A stretch of DNA of 34,195 nt, taken from contig NZ_BJNV01000055.1 of the NCBI RefSeq assembly GCF_006539865.1, positions 1 through 34,195 on the forward strand, in the 5' to 3' direction. The translations under genes and the position numbers were made by a program. The DNA is from Zoogloea ramigera (GTDB taxonomy: Bacteria; Pseudomonadota; Gammaproteobacteria; Burkholderiales; Rhodocyclaceae). The notes beneath the pieces were generated by a model that was given only the letters and a program-made list of their open reading frames with translations, made no database searches and was not told where the DNA came from. This document shows, piece after piece, positions 32,547 through 34,195 of this stretch. How positions within the stretch are numbered: position 1 is the first letter of the stretch; the number at the start of each line of letters is the position of its first letter.

Positions 32547-33030
32547 TTTTGTCAGATTTTTCGACACTTTGAGTGCCGTTCTCCGGTGGCCGCGGAGTGG
32601 CTTCGGGGTGCCCGTCGGGCGGCTTCTGCCCATCGGGGGCGGTGACGCCGGGCAGCACTGTCAGGGGCAGGGCGATCGGCAGGCTGTCACCCTTGCGCCG
32701 CAGCACCACGTGGTCTGGCATCACCCGCTCGACGCGGATGTCTTCGTTGTAGGGGAAGCCTTCCTGGACGAGCTGGGGCCGCTTGCCGACTTCGGCCAGG
32801 ATGGCGATCCCCGGCGCCGAACCCGAGCCGGGGATGACGCCCTGCAGGACCAGCCGCGACAGGGGCGTGAGGGGCACGCCGTCGGGCGCGGCGGCCTGCA
32901 GCATCGATTTCTGGATCGGCGGGGCGACCATCAGCAGCCCGCTTTCCTCGGCCAGCCAGAGGGCTGCGACGGCCGCCACGCCGATGATCACGACGAAGCG
33001 CTGGATGCGGTCGTAGTCGAAGCCTTGCAT
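32542..33030 (-). CDS. Orphan GspC/PulC-like bitopic membrane protein
   Basis: 162 aa from the ATG at 33030, which has GGAG upstream; an in-frame ATG at 33099 is less likely. One membrane helix (about 11-27) is followed by a linker and a region (about 58-122: SRLVLQGVIPGSG, IAILAEVGKRPQLVQEGFPY, RVMPDHVVLRRKG) with the pattern of the homology-region domain of type II secretion protein GspC or of PilP. The Pro-rich tail (about 128-162) is probably disordered. No gsp genes are adjacent. It may be an accessory clamp for a secretion or exopolysaccharide system; function is inferred from fold resemblance only. Confidence 0.65.
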   Translation of the reverse strand: MQGFDYDRIQRFVVIIGVAAVAALWLAEESGLLMVAPPIQKSMLQAAAPDGVPLTPLSRLVLQGVIPGSGSAPGIAILAEVGKRPQLVQEGFPYNEDIRVERVMPDHVVLRRKGDSLPIALPLTVLPGVTAPDGQKPPDGHPEATPRPPENGTQSVEKSDKT

Positions 33031-33172
33031 AGGGAATCTCCGTCGGGCGAACCGGCTTGAATACGGTGCCCTACCTTCCGTCATGGGAACAGGGCTCACC
33101 GTATCACCGATGGATACTCTTTCTGCAGTGCTCCGGGGTGTTTGTAACGCTGATTAACGGATTTAACGTGAT

Positions 33173-34015
33173 TTACCCGTGGGAGCCCCCGGAGACGAAG
33201 TCGAGCACGTCGCGAACGAAGCGTTCCCGCTCCCACAGGTGCGGGGCGTGGTCGACGCCGGGGTAGGTATGCAGCACGGCATTGGGGATGCTGTCGCGCA
33301 CATATTGGGCGGTGCCGGCCGAGTAGAAGTTGCTGGCGCCGCCATACACCAGCAGGGCCGGGATGCCGATGCCGGCGAGTACGTCGCGGTAGTCGGCGGC
33401 GGTGAGGCTGGCCCAGCAGTCGATCAGCGGCTGCGGGTCGAGGGCGCGCAGGCGTTCGCGGGCGAGCTGGATGCCGTTGGCGTTTTCCTGGTAAAGGGCG
33501 CGGGCCTGCGGGTTGTGGCCGAGGGCGACGAGGCGCAGCACCGCTTCGGCAAAATCCTGCTGCAGTTCGGCCATGAAGGTGGCGCTGCGCTCGGGGCCGA
33601 AGTCGCCGTAAATGCCGCCCTGCCAGCCTTCGCCGGTGAGGAGCCGCGGCGACTGGTCGATGAACACCAGCCGCGACAGGCGGCGCTCGCCGAAATCCCG
33701 CAGGTATTGCCACAGGGTGAGGGCGCCCATCGAGTGGCCGACCGCGACAGCCTGGTCGAGCCGGTAGTGGTCGAGCAGGTTCTGCAGGTCGCGGGCCATG
33801 CGCTCGGCGGTCGGCGCGCCGGGGCTCTTCAGCGGGTGACCGCCGTGGCCGCGGGCGTCCCAGCGGAAGACCCGGAAGTGCGGCGCGAAGGCGTCGATGA
33901 AGGGGTTCCAGTCGCGGTGGCTGGAGGTCCAGCCGTGGAGCAGCACCAGCGACGGGCCGTCGCCGCTGATCCTGAGGTGGATCTTTTCGCCGTCGTCGGC
34001 AATGAAGTGGTCCAT
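33173..34015 (-). CDS. Alpha/beta hydrolase
   Basis: 280 aa with LLHGWT (25-30; oxyanion region), RWDARGHG, the nucleophile elbow GHSMG with S95, a lid from about 125-200, and PALLVYGG. The likely catalytic His is in GVDHAPHLWERERF near the C-terminus. AAGAGG lies six bases before the ATG at 34015. It follows the truncated phosphatase gene by 21 bp on the same strand, so they are co-transcribed. The substrate cannot be told; esterase, lactonase or C-C hydrolase are all possible. Confidence 0.92.
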   Translation of the reverse strand: MDHFIADDGEKIHLRISGDGPSLVLLHGWTSSHRDWNPFIDAFAPHFRVFRWDARGHGGHPLKSPGAPTAERMARDLQNLLDHYRLDQAVAVGHSMGALTLWQYLRDFGERRLSRLVFIDQSPRLLTGEGWQGGIYGDFGPERSATFMAELQQDFAEAVLRLVALGHNPQARALYQENANGIQLARERLRALDPQPLIDCWASLTAADYRDVLAGIGIPALLVYGGASNFYSAGTAQYVRDSIPNAVLHTYPGVDHAPHLWERERFVRDVLDFVSGGSHG

Positions 34016-34036
34016 CGGGAGCCTCTTGGAGGTGTT

Positions 34037-34195
34037 TCAGTTGGCCGTGCTGGCTTCGCGGCGGTTGAACCAGCGCAGCACGGTGCCCCAGTCGTGGAGG
34101 TCGATGCGGGTCGCCTCGCCGCAGGCGAAATCGAGGCCCAGCCAGTTTTCGGGCGGCAGGCCGAGCAGCGCGCCGGCGATGGCGCGCAGCGGCCC
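34037..34195 (-). CDS. C-terminal end of a probable histidine phosphatase (partial)
   Basis: The last 52 codons of a minus-strand gene that runs off the window. The visible peptide includes GPLRAIAGALLGLPPENWLG, then LDFACGEATRIDLHDWGTVL and RWFNRREASTAN. The start resembles the segment after the second catalytic His of phosphoglycerate-mutase-like phosphatases (HGGxxRA), followed by LLGLP and a W-N/F-type end. Alpha-ribazole phosphatase (CobC) is one candidate, which would fit bluB elsewhere in the window, but the catalytic residues are outside the window. Confidence 0.6.
   Translation of the reverse strand, partial: GPLRAIAGALLGLPPENWLGLDFACGEATRIDLHDWGTVLRWFNRREASTAN

Overview
The window looks like a chromosomal segment of a high-GC betaproteobacterium, probably of the Rhodocyclales (Azoarcus/Thauera/Zoogloea relatives). 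This is inferred from very GC-rich codon use, a PEP-CTERM exosortase substrate with a sigma-54-like promoter, a paraquat-inducible (pqi) operon with split pqiA, and housekeeping genes such as pdxH, rdgC, dbpA, sfsA and dctA. No rRNA, tRNA, CRISPR array or transposase gene was seen.

Layout. (1) 1-4.5 kb: an accessory island that opens with a 17-bp tandem repeat. It carries a large TPR-like/ankyrin protein (minus strand) divergent from a prokaryotic viperin (plus strand), which overlaps a HicA-like small protein by 4 bp. (2) 4.6-13.2 kb, all minus strand: pdxH, rdgC, bluB, dbpA, a membrane protein with a degenerate J-domain, then an ABC exporter cluster (LolD-like ATPase, FtsX-type permease, periplasmic adaptor) preceded by a TlpA-like lipoprotein. 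(3) 13.3-16.5 kb, plus strand: a DUF4197 protein, pxpB and pxpC (5-oxoprolinase subunits), hairpin repeats and a conserved hypothetical gene. (4) 16.6-19.6 kb: a dense array of short palindromes, then a second accessory locus read on the minus strand: a 55-aa SMP-like protein, a HicA-like protein and a second TPR-like/ankyrin protein. (5) 20.0-27.4 kb, plus strand: a LysR regulator, an AEC-family permease, sfsA, dctA, a MASE1 histidine kinase, a ClpP-like protease and an unknown protein. (6) 27.6-34.2 kb, minus strand: a pqi operon with a DUF3617 gene inserted between pqiB and pqiC, the PEP-CTERM protein, an orphan GspC-like protein, an alpha/beta hydrolase and the end of a probable histidine phosphatase gene.

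The most notable content is the pair of accessory loci about 12 kb apart. Each combines a large protein of the same architecture (helical N-terminus with an HTH-like W-x-x-G segment, TPR-like middle, C-terminal ankyrin repeats) with a homologous HicA-like protein; the two HicA-like proteins match at about half of their aligned residues by hand. In one locus the HicA-like gene is translationally coupled to a prokaryotic viperin, an enzyme family known to make chain-terminating ddh-nucleotides against phage. In the other it is coupled directly to the ankyrin gene. I infer a modular defence or toxin-linked system, HicA-like plus TPR/ankyrin with optional viperin, which I do not recognise as a described system.
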